Part shown: positions 53,647-62,985 of the stretch, in pieces
Position numbering within the stretch: the stretch's first letter is position 1
How the letters are laid out: the number at the start of each line of letters is the position of its first letter
NCBI RefSeq assembly: GCF_000374185.1
Contig: NZ_KB910518.1
Location: 346,667 to 410,666 of the forward strand
Length of the DNA: 64,000 nt
Reading direction: 5' to 3'
Origin: Paenibacillus sp. HW567
Lineage (GTDB): Bacteria; Bacillota; Bacilli; Paenibacillales; Paenibacillaceae
Program-made: the position numbers and the translations under genes
Notes under the pieces: model-generated
Seen by the model: only the letters and a program-made list of their open reading frames with translations
Database searches by the model: none
What the model was told of the DNA's origin: nothing

Positions 53647-54405
53647 TTAATATTGTGAACTTCTTATAGGGGTACCAGTACCTTGTGCATAATAAACTAC
53701 ATAATTATATGGAACGGCAGCATTGGTGTCATAAGCACCATCTTTAATTGAGTAATATAAATTTTGAGGAGTATTTATTGTTCCAGCAGAATAATCGTCA
53801 GAGGATATCGAGTTCCATAGACCAACAGCAAAGGAGGAACAATTGTTTGTTAAACTCCATGAATCATGATTTATAATATAACTATTTACGTTACTTAATT
53901 GGGTAGAATTTATATACATGGAATGAGAAACTCTACCACTGTAAGCACTATAGTTATTAATGAACATTGCCTCTAAATTATACCATACACCAGTATGTTC
54001 TGTTTTATTCCCCCAAGTTCCAACAGAAACCAGTTTATTTGCTGCAATGCCAGATAATTTTCCAACTGTAATACTTGAAGAACTAATGTTATTTAAAGTA
54101 ATAAATGAATGAGTCCCAAAATTTGAAGATCCATCACCACCAGAGCTTCCAGTGCCGCTACCGCTCGGAACTGACCATAAGGTTAGAATTGCTACATCTG
54201 TCGCTAGAGCTTGTACCGCATTACCGTTATCATCTCTTACCATGGGACTTTGAGCTTGAATGGTGAGGGCTTGTGCTGCAGTTGGATTAATATATGGTTC
54301 AGCAATCACATCATCAGAAGCAGCGAAGCCGGTTCCAGGAAGTATACTAAAGGCAAGAAATAAGATCGCAAGGACCATTAATGGTTTCTTGAAGCTTTTT
54401 TTCAT
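53647..54405 (-). CDS. Secreted protein, possible permuted NlpC/P60-like (papain-fold) enzyme
   Basis: 252 residues. Signal peptide about 1-29 (ends GFAA). After an Ala/Gln-rich and a Gly/Ser-rich spacer, the core has His99 in FGTHSFITLNN, His180 in INHDSW and Cys189 in NNCSSFAVGLWN, with LYYSIKD near the end. A strand His preceding a helix-start Cys is the order seen in circularly permuted papain-fold families (YiiX/LRAT-like relatives of NlpC/P60). Function is inferred from this order only. AT-rich, in the same direction as the next small gene; probably acquired. Confidence 0.55.
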   Translation of the reverse strand: MKKSFKKPLMVLAILFLAFSILPGTGFAASDDVIAEPYINPTAAQALTIQAQSPMVRDDNGNAVQALATDVAILTLWSVPSGSGTGSSGGDGSSNFGTHSFITLNNISSSSITVGKLSGIAANKLVSVGTWGNKTEHTGVWYNLEAMFINNYSAYSGRVSHSMYINSTQLSNVNSYIINHDSWSLTNNCSSFAVGLWNSISSDDYSAGTINTPQNLYYSIKDGAYDTNAAVPYNYVVYYAQGTGTPIRSSQY

Positions 54406-54795
54406 TCTAATGAACCTCCAGTAATATTTATTTTTTTACAAAACTTTAACTTGCCAGTGCCGATTGAAAACAAACAACTCAAACTATCTCCTACGTATAT
54501 AGACCATCTCCGCATCTATTTGTAAATTTATTACAATGAAATAATTTTACAAAATATCCATAATAAATAAATGAGTCTTTAGAATCATATTTTGATTTTG
54601 TATACTTGATATTTAAAGAACTGGACAGTCAAAAATTATACGCGGGCGAATTTGCAGTTTAAGATCACACATTATCTACGAAGGGGAGCTGCGTGCAGTG
54701 TGGTTGCTATTTATTGTAGTGATAGTTTGACAGTAAGGGCCTGGGCGGCATAAAATTCCTGAAGGCAGTAGTTTAACAAGAATGGGGGAACAGCA
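54406..54795. other. AT-rich intergenic region
   Basis: 390 bases between a leftward secreted-protein gene and the rightward lipoprotein gene. It holds the leftward gene's ribosome site (complement of GGAGG near 54415) and long A/T runs suited to promoters. No structured RNA, repeat beyond the one at 54787 or gene was recognised. Confidence 0.5.
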
Positions 54796-54835
54796 TTGAA
54801 AAGAAGACGAGTATACACCTTGGGACTGATGCTGT
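54787..54835 (+). repeat. Intact copy of the duplicated segment, start of the lipoprotein gene
   Basis: This is the functional partner of the copy at 52653-52702 and covers the ribosome site, TTG start and first 13 codons of the lipoprotein gene. Confidence 0.85.
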
Positions 54836-55503
54836 TAATGCTTGTTCTGTTGACGGGTTGTGCCAATGGGACGGCCCACATTACCGTGAAGAAGGATGGC
54901 GGGCTGGATGTCGCCTTCAGTCTGCTGCTGGATTCCCGTGCAGAGTCGCTGGTCGGCGGCAAAATCGAGGAGTTGATCACGAGCAGGCTGCAGGCAGACG
55001 GCATTGAGCTGCACAAAACCACAGTGGGCAAATCTACAGAATATCAATTTCTCAAATCCTTCGCCTCTATAGAGGACATGCAACTCAACGCGAGAAGCCT
55101 TGATATCGTGGATACTGAGGTAACAACGGGGAAAAACTGGCTGTACACCAAATACGATGTATCGGCTCAGCCCAAGCTGAATGCCTACTCGGAAGAGATT
55201 TTAGATGGACTTGGAAAGCTTAGTGTGCCGAAGCCGCTGGTCCGGCTGATGCTACAGGGCCTGTCGCTGGATTTCCAGCTAACGCTTCCCTATAATCTGT
55301 ACGGGGCCAACAATGCCGCCGAGCAGGACGGGAACACCCTCACCTGGCATATTACCCTGGCCGATACCGAGCCCATGCGTCTGATCGTATACGTGCCGAA
55401 TGTCAGGAACATCGCCATCGCCGGTGGTGGTATCGTTCTACTCTTGGCCGCCGCTGTCACTTTGTTCCTGAGAAAGAGAAAATTGCGCAAGCCCAAAGCT
55501 TGA
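54796..55503 (+). CDS. DUF3153-like lipoprotein with C-terminal membrane helix
   Basis: 235 residues from TTG 54796 after GGGGGA. Lipobox LLTGC, then a beta-rich domain (AHITVKKDGGLDVAFSLLLDS; TLTWHITLADTEPMRLIVYVPN) as in the LppM/DUF3153 family, then a membrane helix and a basic tail (RKRKLRKPK). Double anchoring with the domain outside. Role unknown. Its 5' end is partly duplicated 2.1 kb upstream. Confidence 0.72.
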   Translation: MKRRRVYTLGLMLLMLVLLTGCANGTAHITVKKDGGLDVAFSLLLDSRAESLVGGKIEELITSRLQADGIELHKTTVGKSTEYQFLKSFASIEDMQLNARSLDIVDTEVTTGKNWLYTKYDVSAQPKLNAYSEEILDGLGKLSVPKPLVRLMLQGLSLDFQLTLPYNLYGANNAAEQDGNTLTWHITLADTEPMRLIVYVPNVRNIAIAGGGIVLLLAAAVTLFLRKRKLRKPKA

Positions 55504-55570
55504 ACCGCAAGGACCCGCAGCCGGATCATTTGAGCGTTCCGAGCTCTTTTTAATTGTGCGGCGCGGCCCT

Positions 55571-57910
55571 TCAATAATCATCCGGCACCGCCCGCTGCCT
55601 TGCGCTGGCGTGCTCGCGGTATTGGCCGGGGGTCATCCCTTCCTGCTTGCGGAACGAGCGGATGAAATTCTGCGAGTTGTTGTAGCGGAGCCGGGCGGCG
55701 ATATCCTTGACGGGCATGTCGGTCTCCGCGAGCCATTTCTTCGCCATTTTGAACCGGTACATGGCAAGGTAGTCGCTGAAATAATACTGGGTCTCCTTAC
55801 GGAACACGCTGCTGATGTAGTTGGCATTATAGTGCAGGCGGGACGCGCATTCCTCCAGCGTAAGGTCCTTATCATAATCATGCTGGACGATGTCGATGAG
55901 CTTTTCCGAAATATTATGGTATTGGGCATTTTGTCTGCTGCTGAAGATACGGACCATCGGCTGAATGACCACGCTCCAGAACCAATCCTCAATCTCCGCC
56001 ACGATGTGCAGATCCGTTAATTCCTCGAATAAAGAACCGTTCACCGGATAGATTTGATTCAGGCTGATTCCTGACTCCTGCATCATAATAAGAATATTGT
56101 TCAGCAGCCGGGTCAGCGGAATCTGGTATTCCTGCGGCGAGAGTCCCAGTGCAAAGATACAGGCGAACAGCTTATGCAGCGTCTCCTTTGCATTCTCTGT
56201 GTCAGCCAGCTTAATCGCGTCCAGCAGATCGTTTTCCTTATGAGTAGGGTAGTTCAGGTTGAGATAGTGGTTGCCGGAGTTGATATTCTCATACTGAATA
56301 ATAATGCCTTTCCCCAGCGTAATCCGGTATTTGAGCGCCTCCAGAGCTTCTCTGTAAGCAATGGATATTTTATCAAAGGCGTGGAAGGGCAGACTGAGCC
56401 CGATGCTGACCTCCAGCTTCAGGTAGTTGTTGATCTTCTGCTGCAGCGATTCCGTTAGGGAATAGAGCGTTTTGTGAAAAGACTGCGGATCGCCGTCCGC
56501 GCTTCCGATCAGCGTCACCACAGCGTGGTCCATGATGACCGGAGCCAGCCGGTTGCACGGAGGAATCAGCTCCTCGATCATATTATGCACGGCGAACAGC
56601 AGCAGGCTGAGGTCTTTTTTCTGATAGCTGTTCTCCTCGGAGAAGTCGATGCTGACCGTGATCACGGCCATTGTCTGCCATTCCAGGGTCTGGTCATGGT
56701 AGCCGAATTGCTCCAGTTCTTCTAGCAGCTCGCGTTTTTTGATATTGCCTTGAAAAGCCTTCATTAGAAAAAAGGTGCGCACCTGCTGAATATGCTGGGC
56801 AACCTCCTTCTCAAGCTGGGATTTGGATTGAAACAGATGATGTACCTGCTCGCCGATAATCTGGAATTCATTCGCATGTCTGGCCCTGATATCGGGTCTG
56901 CGCTGTCCCATCTCGTTGAGCAGCCTTTCAATAGGCGTGTACATCCGGCGGGAACCGAGCCAAGCCAGCAGAACAGATAATAGCAGCATGAAGGTGCATA
57001 CGTATACGGTGTAGGTTCCGATTTTGCTTGATTCCTTAGTCAGACTCTCGATAGAGGTCACGGAGAGATAGATCCAGCCGCTCTGCGGTGAACGCATGTA
57101 GGTGACGGAGTAATCCTTTTTGTCCATCACCGTTTTGAATTGTCCCGAGCTTTGTGCGGAGCCGGCAATCTGTGCGAATTCGGTAAAGCCGCTTGAAGCG
57201 GCAGACTGGCCGATCAGGCTGCGGTCCGGGTGGAGCAGAATGCGGCCGGAGCTGTCCAGGATGATAATGCTGTCGAGCGGCTGCACGTCGGATGTAATGA
57301 AATCCTGCAGACTGCAGGCGGGAATATTGGCCAGGGCCAGGCCGTATTTCTGCAGCTTGGTGGTCGGCAGCTTTTTAATCAGGCTAATGCTGTAATCACA
57401 ACCGGTGAAGTTAATGCTCTCCTCGCTGTAGAACAGGGAAGAGGGGTTCAGCACCCATGAGGTTTCATCCGGCAGATTAATCAGGTTGGTGAGCTGCTCG
57501 TAATTCTTATATTCATTCAGGCGGTAGAGCCCTGAGTTTTTGATCATCCAATTTTGCCGCTGATTGAGCAGAATAACATCCTCCAGCTTCGTGTCAAAAG
57601 ATTGCATATTGCGGATTTCGGTGCGTATGTCATTATATAAAATGAAATCGCTTACATCCAGCGGGTTATTCAATGCCTTTTTTAAAACGGATGAGTTCAC
57701 TACCTGGTTCAAGGTCTGGTTGACAGTATTCAGCTTATGCTCTACATTTGAGTTAATTTGTAAAATAAGTTCCTTTTTGCTTTGGTTAACATTTTTTTGA
57801 ATCTCTTTGGAGGATGTAAAATAAGAGAACGAACCAATGAACAGCACAGGCAGTATGCTGATGACAAAGGCGAACATGGTTAATTTGCTCAGGAAACTCA
57901 AATGTTTCAA
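55571..57910 (-). CDS. Membrane-bound AraC-family regulator, YesN-like
   Basis: About 779 residues if started at TTG 57910, nine bases after AAAGGTG; the frame extends to 57943. Two membrane helices (about 10-30 and 300-320) enclose a dCache-like sensor domain, followed by a HAMP-like and coiled-coil linker, a variable middle domain, and a C-terminal AraC HTH pair (LTLEECASRLHYNANYISSVF; KDIAARLRYNNSQNFIRSF; GMTPGQYR). Same architecture as the regulator at 4560. It is divergent from an LplA-type binding protein gene, which is the likely target. Confidence 0.9.
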   Translation of the reverse strand: MKHLSFLSKLTMFAFVISILPVLFIGSFSYFTSSKEIQKNVNQSKKELILQINSNVEHKLNTVNQTLNQVVNSSVLKKALNNPLDVSDFILYNDIRTEIRNMQSFDTKLEDVILLNQRQNWMIKNSGLYRLNEYKNYEQLTNLINLPDETSWVLNPSSLFYSEESINFTGCDYSISLIKKLPTTKLQKYGLALANIPACSLQDFITSDVQPLDSIIILDSSGRILLHPDRSLIGQSAASSGFTEFAQIAGSAQSSGQFKTVMDKKDYSVTYMRSPQSGWIYLSVTSIESLTKESSKIGTYTVYVCTFMLLLSVLLAWLGSRRMYTPIERLLNEMGQRRPDIRARHANEFQIIGEQVHHLFQSKSQLEKEVAQHIQQVRTFFLMKAFQGNIKKRELLEELEQFGYHDQTLEWQTMAVITVSIDFSEENSYQKKDLSLLLFAVHNMIEELIPPCNRLAPVIMDHAVVTLIGSADGDPQSFHKTLYSLTESLQQKINNYLKLEVSIGLSLPFHAFDKISIAYREALEALKYRITLGKGIIIQYENINSGNHYLNLNYPTHKENDLLDAIKLADTENAKETLHKLFACIFALGLSPQEYQIPLTRLLNNILIMMQESGISLNQIYPVNGSLFEELTDLHIVAEIEDWFWSVVIQPMVRIFSSRQNAQYHNISEKLIDIVQHDYDKDLTLEECASRLHYNANYISSVFRKETQYYFSDYLAMYRFKMAKKWLAETDMPVKDIAARLRYNNSQNFIRSFRKQEGMTPGQYREHASARQRAVPDDY

Positions 57911-58091
57911 TAGATTCAGCACCTTTACATTAGGTAGAAGCAATCGCCTGCTTCAAGTGTATGCATCACGAAGGATAATAACAATAATCATCTGGTGCCG
58001 CAATAATCATTTTCTCTAATTATCACTATCAATTGCAATTTATTCATCTGTTAGGAATGAAATGTATAATATTTTGTAGGAGGATGCGGGA

Positions 58092-59603
58092 ATGTCCAGA
58101 CCACGGCTCAGGAAAAATGGTGCCCGGTATTGCTGTTTGCTTGTGTTACTTGCTGTTATTTTGTTAAGCGCTTGCAGTGGGGAGGCTTCCGTTCAGTCCC
58201 GCCCAGGCGGGGAGGTTTCTTCGATTTCGATTCTGGCACCGCTTCATTTTCCCCAGACTCCCTCCAAGGACATTGTTGCCGAAATTGAAAAGCTGACCGG
58301 GGTCAAGCTGGATATCACCTGGGTTCCAGAGGGCGTCTACACGGATAAAATGAACACGGCCCTGACAACCAATTCTCTGGGGAAAGTCACCTTCGTCAAA
58401 TTCACGGATTCCAATCTGGTGAAGAATGTGATCCGCTCCGGGGCTTTTTGGGAGATTGGCCCGTATCTTCAGGACTTCCCGAATCTGAAGCAGCTTGACG
58501 CTTCGATTCTGAAGCAATCTGCTGTGGACGGCAAAGTCTATGGCCTCTACACCGAGCGCCCTTCTTCCAGACAGGGGATTATCATCCGCAAGGATTGGCT
58601 GGACCGTCTCCATCTGAATAAGCCGCAGACACTGGATGAGCTGTATGAGGTTATGAAGCAGTTCACATATAATGACCCCGACGGAAACGGTAAAGCGGAT
58701 ACGCTCGGACTCGTTGACCGCAATGATCTGGTCTATGGGGTATTCAAAACACTTAGCTCCTATTTCGGCACGCCGAATAACTGGAAGCTTGTGAACGGCC
58801 GGTTCATCCCTGAATTCGAGACGCCCGAATATATGGACACAATGAATTTTATGCGGAAGTTATATAAGGAGAAGATTATCAATCAGGATTTTGCCTTGAC
58901 CAGCAAGGAAGTGCAGCGGGATCAATTTATCCGGGGGACGGCAGGCATATTTATTGGCAGCATGACCGATGCGAAGCGGCTCTCCATCGAGGCCCAGGCG
59001 ATTAACCCGCGAGCCGAGCTTACTCTGATCAACCGGATCAAAGGGCCGCAAGGCTATAAAGTATGGTCAATCCCCAACTATAACGGGCTGTATCTTTTCT
59101 CCAAAAAGGCAATTGCGACGGAGCAGGAGCTGAAGCGGGTGCTGGGCTTTTTTGACCGGACGATGGATAAGGATGTTGCGAATCTGATGATGTACGGGAT
59201 TGAAGGCCGCCATTATAAGCTTAAAGACGGAAAAGTGATCCTTCCCGATGAAACCTCGCAGCTACGTGTGTACGAAGTGAACCCGCTCTACTCCCTCATG
59301 ATTGCCGATATCGGCAATAAGAATATTATGGGGGTTGCGCAAAAAGAACAGCTAACCGCCTTAGCCGACCAGCTCAGCGAAGACAACGAACAGTTTCTGG
59401 TCGATGATCCAACCGTCAGCCTAAGCTCCACAACCTTTGACGAGAAAAACACCGAGCTGTCCGCCATCATCATGGATGCCACCTACAATTATATCCTTGG
59501 CAACCTCACTGCCGAAGGCTTCCGCGTAGAGGTAGAGAAGTGGAGAGCCGGCGGCGGCGACCTGATTATTCAGGAGTATGGGGAGGCTGAGGCAGGGAAA
59601 TAA
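58092..59603 (+). CDS. Orphan sugar-binding lipoprotein of the LplA type
   Basis: 503 residues from ATG 58092, seven bases after AGGAGG. Lipobox LLSAC. The mature protein has family-1 features (ILAPLHFPQTPSKDIVAEIE, DGKVYGLYTERPSSRQGIII, NDPDGNGKADTLGL, a calcium-like loop). No permease gene follows; the next genes are convergent. It could feed a permease encoded elsewhere or act with the divergent AraC protein as a sensor. Confidence 0.88.
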   Translation: MSRPRLRKNGARYCCLLVLLAVILLSACSGEASVQSRPGGEVSSISILAPLHFPQTPSKDIVAEIEKLTGVKLDITWVPEGVYTDKMNTALTTNSLGKVTFVKFTDSNLVKNVIRSGAFWEIGPYLQDFPNLKQLDASILKQSAVDGKVYGLYTERPSSRQGIIIRKDWLDRLHLNKPQTLDELYEVMKQFTYNDPDGNGKADTLGLVDRNDLVYGVFKTLSSYFGTPNNWKLVNGRFIPEFETPEYMDTMNFMRKLYKEKIINQDFALTSKEVQRDQFIRGTAGIFIGSMTDAKRLSIEAQAINPRAELTLINRIKGPQGYKVWSIPNYNGLYLFSKKAIATEQELKRVLGFFDRTMDKDVANLMMYGIEGRHYKLKDGKVILPDETSQLRVYEVNPLYSLMIADIGNKNIMGVAQKEQLTALADQLSEDNEQFLVDDPTVSLSSTTFDEKNTELSAIIMDATYNYILGNLTAEGFRVEVEKWRAGGGDLIIQEYGEAEAGK

Positions 59604-59613
59604 GTCCATTGTG

Positions 59614-61251
59614 TTAGTGCACAGTCGCAAGCCTGCGGCGGAACACGAAAGCTGAAACAAACAATACAATTGTCAGAACGAGGCATCCGGCCAGTGACAG
59701 CCACGTAAGAGAGCTGACCTGAACCAGCGAACGGGCAGGTGAATCCGTTCCCAGAAAGTTAATTCCCGGCGCCTGATTGAACGGGCCGATATACCACAAG
59801 AGCATGTACAGAACTTCAAACATTTTTTTAGAATGGGTAATAACGCCTGATACAAGGGCCAGAGTCGGAATGAATAGGCTGCCGAGCAGCCAGTACAAGG
59901 CATGAAGCATGTCTCCTTCTATAAGCAGACGGATTAGTATGCCGCCTCCTGCTGCCGCAGTAACGATGTAACCTGCTGTCCAAACAGCAGGCAGTTGTCT
60001 GGATATCAGCCGGGGGCTGGTGGCAAGGAAGAAATGAGTACCATGCGTGACTTCACGGCAGCCCATACTGGACCACAGAATCAGCGGCCAAATCCACGCC
60101 AGCGGCCAGAGGACAGGAAAAGACGTATTCAGCGGCAACAGGAGACAAAGCACATTCAGTACTGCGGCAATGACAACCCATAACCATGAAACGCCCTTCA
60201 GCATGAGGCCCAATTCAGCCTTTATAAGTGTTATGTAACGGAAATTATAAGCAACCGGTGTCAGTTCTGCCGCCGAGAACGTCGGAGCTACGGCTGCTGC
60301 CGCCTGCTTAGGCTGTTCGTTTTCCTCGGACTGCGGCGATGCAGTATTCTTTTTTGCCGCCGTTTTTTGGGGAAATCTGCTGTGCTTGTCTCGCTTCCGG
60401 CTTGTCGGCAGCTCCGCGAAACCGCCGAATAACAGAGATGCCAGCAAGCATAGGACCAACGCGGCGGCGAACAGCAGTAGCTGCATGCCCACTATGCTGC
60501 CGCTCCAATGAACCCCATTCCACTGAAACAGGCTCAATGGTTTGTCAAGAAACAGGATGCCTTGCCCGAATTCTCCGTTATATGCGGGATGTATCTGCTT
60601 GAGATCGCTCTGCATTTGTCCGGAAATAATACCTGTAGAAATATTACCGCTATTAATTGAAATCGTAACAGTTGCGATAAACAACGCCAGGTAAATTATA
60701 TTACCGGCGACTCCGCGCAGGAGGAACCAGCTTTCGAAGACAACCGCCAGCGCAGCCACAATAGCCATCTGGGGAATGACAACAATCAGAAACGGCAAAG
60801 CGAGGTCCAAGATATGAATTGTCATATCTTCTCCGCGTATAAGCTGCATAAACAGGGCGACGAACATCATCAGGAATGCAATCACTGACAGAACAGCAAA
60901 ATTGCTGAGCGCCTTGCCAAACAGGTAATGCCGCCTCTTCAGCGAAGTCCCTGCAATGATAAAGCCCACCCTTGTACGCTGATCCCTGTCAATGCTGTTC
61001 TTGACCAAAAAAAATCCAATCAGCGTCAAAAACATGGTCGTTGAGATCGCTACCGTTCCGCCAACCCATTCAGAATTGTAAAGCCCCCTGTAACTGCCCA
61101 GATAAAAAGTCACATAATTCGAATCGGCAGGAGGGACGAACAAATAAGCTGCAAAAACCGCCAGTACAGCCGTTATAAAAAATGAATACCGCCTCGTTCT
61201 TTCAAGAAAATCGGCACGGGCGAGATGATAGATTGTATATGCTTTACTCAT
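59614..61251 (-). CDS. ABC-2-like transporter membrane subunit
   Basis: 545 residues from ATG 61251, eight bases after GGGGGAAC and overlapping the ATPase stop; the longer frame to 61311 lies within the ATPase gene. About twelve hydrophobic segments in two groups of six, separated by a charged Lys/Glu/Ala-rich cytoplasmic linker (about 285-345). Extracytoplasmic loops are large. It is the permease of the ABC pair with the product of the gene at 61244. Function is probably stress- or antimicrobial-related export by analogy with PadR-linked ABC operons. Confidence 0.85.
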   Translation of the reverse strand: MSKAYTIYHLARADFLERTRRYSFFITAVLAVFAAYLFVPPADSNYVTFYLGSYRGLYNSEWVGGTVAISTTMFLTLIGFFLVKNSIDRDQRTRVGFIIAGTSLKRRHYLFGKALSNFAVLSVIAFLMMFVALFMQLIRGEDMTIHILDLALPFLIVVIPQMAIVAALAVVFESWFLLRGVAGNIIYLALFIATVTISINSGNISTGIISGQMQSDLKQIHPAYNGEFGQGILFLDKPLSLFQWNGVHWSGSIVGMQLLLFAAALVLCLLASLLFGGFAELPTSRKRDKHSRFPQKTAAKKNTASPQSEENEQPKQAAAAVAPTFSAAELTPVAYNFRYITLIKAELGLMLKGVSWLWVVIAAVLNVLCLLLPLNTSFPVLWPLAWIWPLILWSSMGCREVTHGTHFFLATSPRLISRQLPAVWTAGYIVTAAAGGGILIRLLIEGDMLHALYWLLGSLFIPTLALVSGVITHSKKMFEVLYMLLWYIGPFNQAPGINFLGTDSPARSLVQVSSLTWLSLAGCLVLTIVLFVSAFVFRRRLATVH

Positions 61252-62125
61252 GGACTGTTCCCCCGAAATCAGAGCGAAGATACAAATAGGCATCTTCAAG
61301 GTCTGGAGCAACCTTTACAGCTTGAGGAGTCGGAGCACCTTCCGCCACCATGCGGACCCGCAGTCCATTTTCAGTCCGAACAGATCCGCTGATCAGCCAT
61401 TTTGAGCGTGCTTCGTGCAATTGATTTTCCGGTATAACCGTTGACCATACCTTTCCTTCGGCCTGCTTCAGCAGTTGGGAAGGGGTCTCATCGGCCAGCA
61501 AGCGGGATTTTGCCAGAATGATAATCCGGTCTGCCGTTGCCTCGATATCGGAAACAATATGGGTCGAAAAAATAATGATACGCTCCTTGGACAAATCCGC
61601 AAGCAGATTGCGGAACCGCATTCGCTCCTCAGGATCAAGTCCTACCGTCGGCTCATCAATGATTAATAGTTTCGGGTCATTCAGCAGCGCCTGTGCGATG
61701 CCGATCCGCTGCTTCATACCGCCTGAGTATCCGCCGATTTTGCGTTTGCGGGCGGAATTCAAATTCAGCAGTTCAAGTATTTCGTCAATTCTCCGCTTCA
61801 CCTGACTGCCACCAAGTCCCTTGACCGCCGCCATATATTGCAGAAACTCGACAGCCGTTAAATTGGGGTACACGCCGAAATCCTGTGGCAAATAACCCAA
61901 AACGTTGCGCAGCTCATCAGGATACGCCGCCAAATCGCTGCCATTCCAAGTCACACGCCCTTCAGTCGGCTGGGAAATGGTTGCCAAGATGCGCATCAGT
62001 GTCGATTTGCCCGCTCCATTTGGCCCCAGCAACCCAATAATGCCGGAATTCAGCTCCAGACTGATATCTTTGATTCCCCAGAAATCTTTATTATATCTTT
62101 TTCCTACCTTTTCAATTGTAAGCAC
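61244..62125 (-). CDS. ABC transporter ATPase, CcmA/NatA type
   Basis: 293 residues from GTG 62125 after GGAGAG. Walker A GPNGAGKST, signature YSGGMKQR, Walker B LLIIDEPTVGLD and switch H in STHIVSDIE. The last 70 residues form the extra C-terminal domain typical of DrrA/NatA-like ATPases. It overlaps the membrane subunit gene by eight bases. Confidence 0.92.
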   Translation of the reverse strand: MLTIEKVGKRYNKDFWGIKDISLELNSGIIGLLGPNGAGKSTLMRILATISQPTEGRVTWNGSDLAAYPDELRNVLGYLPQDFGVYPNLTAVEFLQYMAAVKGLGGSQVKRRIDEILELLNLNSARKRKIGGYSGGMKQRIGIAQALLNDPKLLIIDEPTVGLDPEERMRFRNLLADLSKERIIIFSTHIVSDIEATADRIIILAKSRLLADETPSQLLKQAEGKVWSTVIPENQLHEARSKWLISGSVRTENGLRVRMVAEGAPTPQAVKVAPDLEDAYLYLRSDFGGTVHE

Positions 62126-62154
62126 AATAATCTCTCCTCTCCAAGGTCTGCCGT

Positions 62155-62985
62155 TTACCGCTTTCCAAGCGTTAAATTGCCTGAACCGGTTTTGATGTCC
62201 ACTGGTACGCTCCCATCGCCAAAGACTATGCTTTGCTCCTCGTCGGCAGCAGGCTGCTTAGTCCCATCCCATTGGTTACGAAGTTCACCCGAACCGTGGC
62301 TGAATTTGATTGTTGCGGAAGAAGGCCGTTCAGTTGTATAGAGGGTGACCTCGCCACTGCCGGTTGTGATTTTCATCGGGTGCGTGATGTCCGCCATGTC
62401 CGCCTCAATTTCGGCCGTATCCGCCTCCAGTTCAAGCTCAGCTTCCACATCCTTCATGTTGATATTACCGCTGCCCGTCTTCAGCTTCAGCTTCTGTGCT
62501 GTCAGCCTATCAAGTGTGACTTTACCTGAATCAGCTTCAATGCGAATGGTATTGGCAGCCAATTCGGCCATATTCAGGTCGCCGCTTCCGGTATTAAGAA
62601 CTACAGAATCATATTGCTGCTCGGGCAGCTCCACTCTGATCTGTACATCAAAAATACTGATGCCGACAGTCGAACCTTTAGTGTCAACGCTGATCTTGAC
62701 CGTATCGTTTTCCCGAACAATGTTCAGTTTGGTTAGCTCCACAAATTTCTTGCTTACCTTGCCAGTAAGCGCAGCCTTAATCTCGTTTGTTGACCCTTTC
62801 ACAGTTGTTATATTCATACCGTTTAATGAAAAAACGACATCCTTCACACCCTCAGCATCAATCGCCTGATTTTGGTTGATCTCCACACTCCTAAAACTGA
62901 AGCCGCCCTCATTCCACATCGTCGCGACCACGCCGATCAATCCGACCACAAGTAGAATGGCTGCTGTAATCATCCATTTTTTCAT
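62155..62985 (-). CDS. DUF4097-family membrane-anchored beta-helix protein
   Basis: 276 residues. One N-terminal membrane helix (about 4-22), then a repeated beta pattern with the turn motif TGSG recurring (NTGSGDLNMAEL, KTGSGNINMKDV, TTGSGEVTLYTT, KTGSGNLTLGK), typical of DUF4097/LiaG-like proteins. Such proteins accompany PadR and HAAS genes in envelope-stress operons. Overlaps the HAAS gene by four bases. Confidence 0.88.
   Translation of the reverse strand: MKKWMITAAILLVVGLIGVVATMWNEGGFSFRSVEINQNQAIDAEGVKDVVFSLNGMNITTVKGSTNEIKAALTGKVSKKFVELTKLNIVRENDTVKISVDTKGSTVGISIFDVQIRVELPEQQYDSVVLNTGSGDLNMAELAANTIRIEADSGKVTLDRLTAQKLKLKTGSGNINMKDVEAELELEADTAEIEADMADITHPMKITTGSGEVTLYTTERPSSATIKFSHGSGELRNQWDGTKQPAADEEQSIVFGDGSVPVDIKTGSGNLTLGKR

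Noticed and set aside
57974..57992. Fur-box-like GATAATAACAATAATCATC between the AraC and orphan lipoprotein genes
   Set aside because: Only about 15 of 19 positions match, the palindrome is broken, and the neighbouring genes have no iron link.
58143..58160. cre-like TTAAGCGCTTGCA near the start of the orphan lipoprotein gene
   Set aside because: It lies within the codons for the lipobox region, and the consensus ends do not match.
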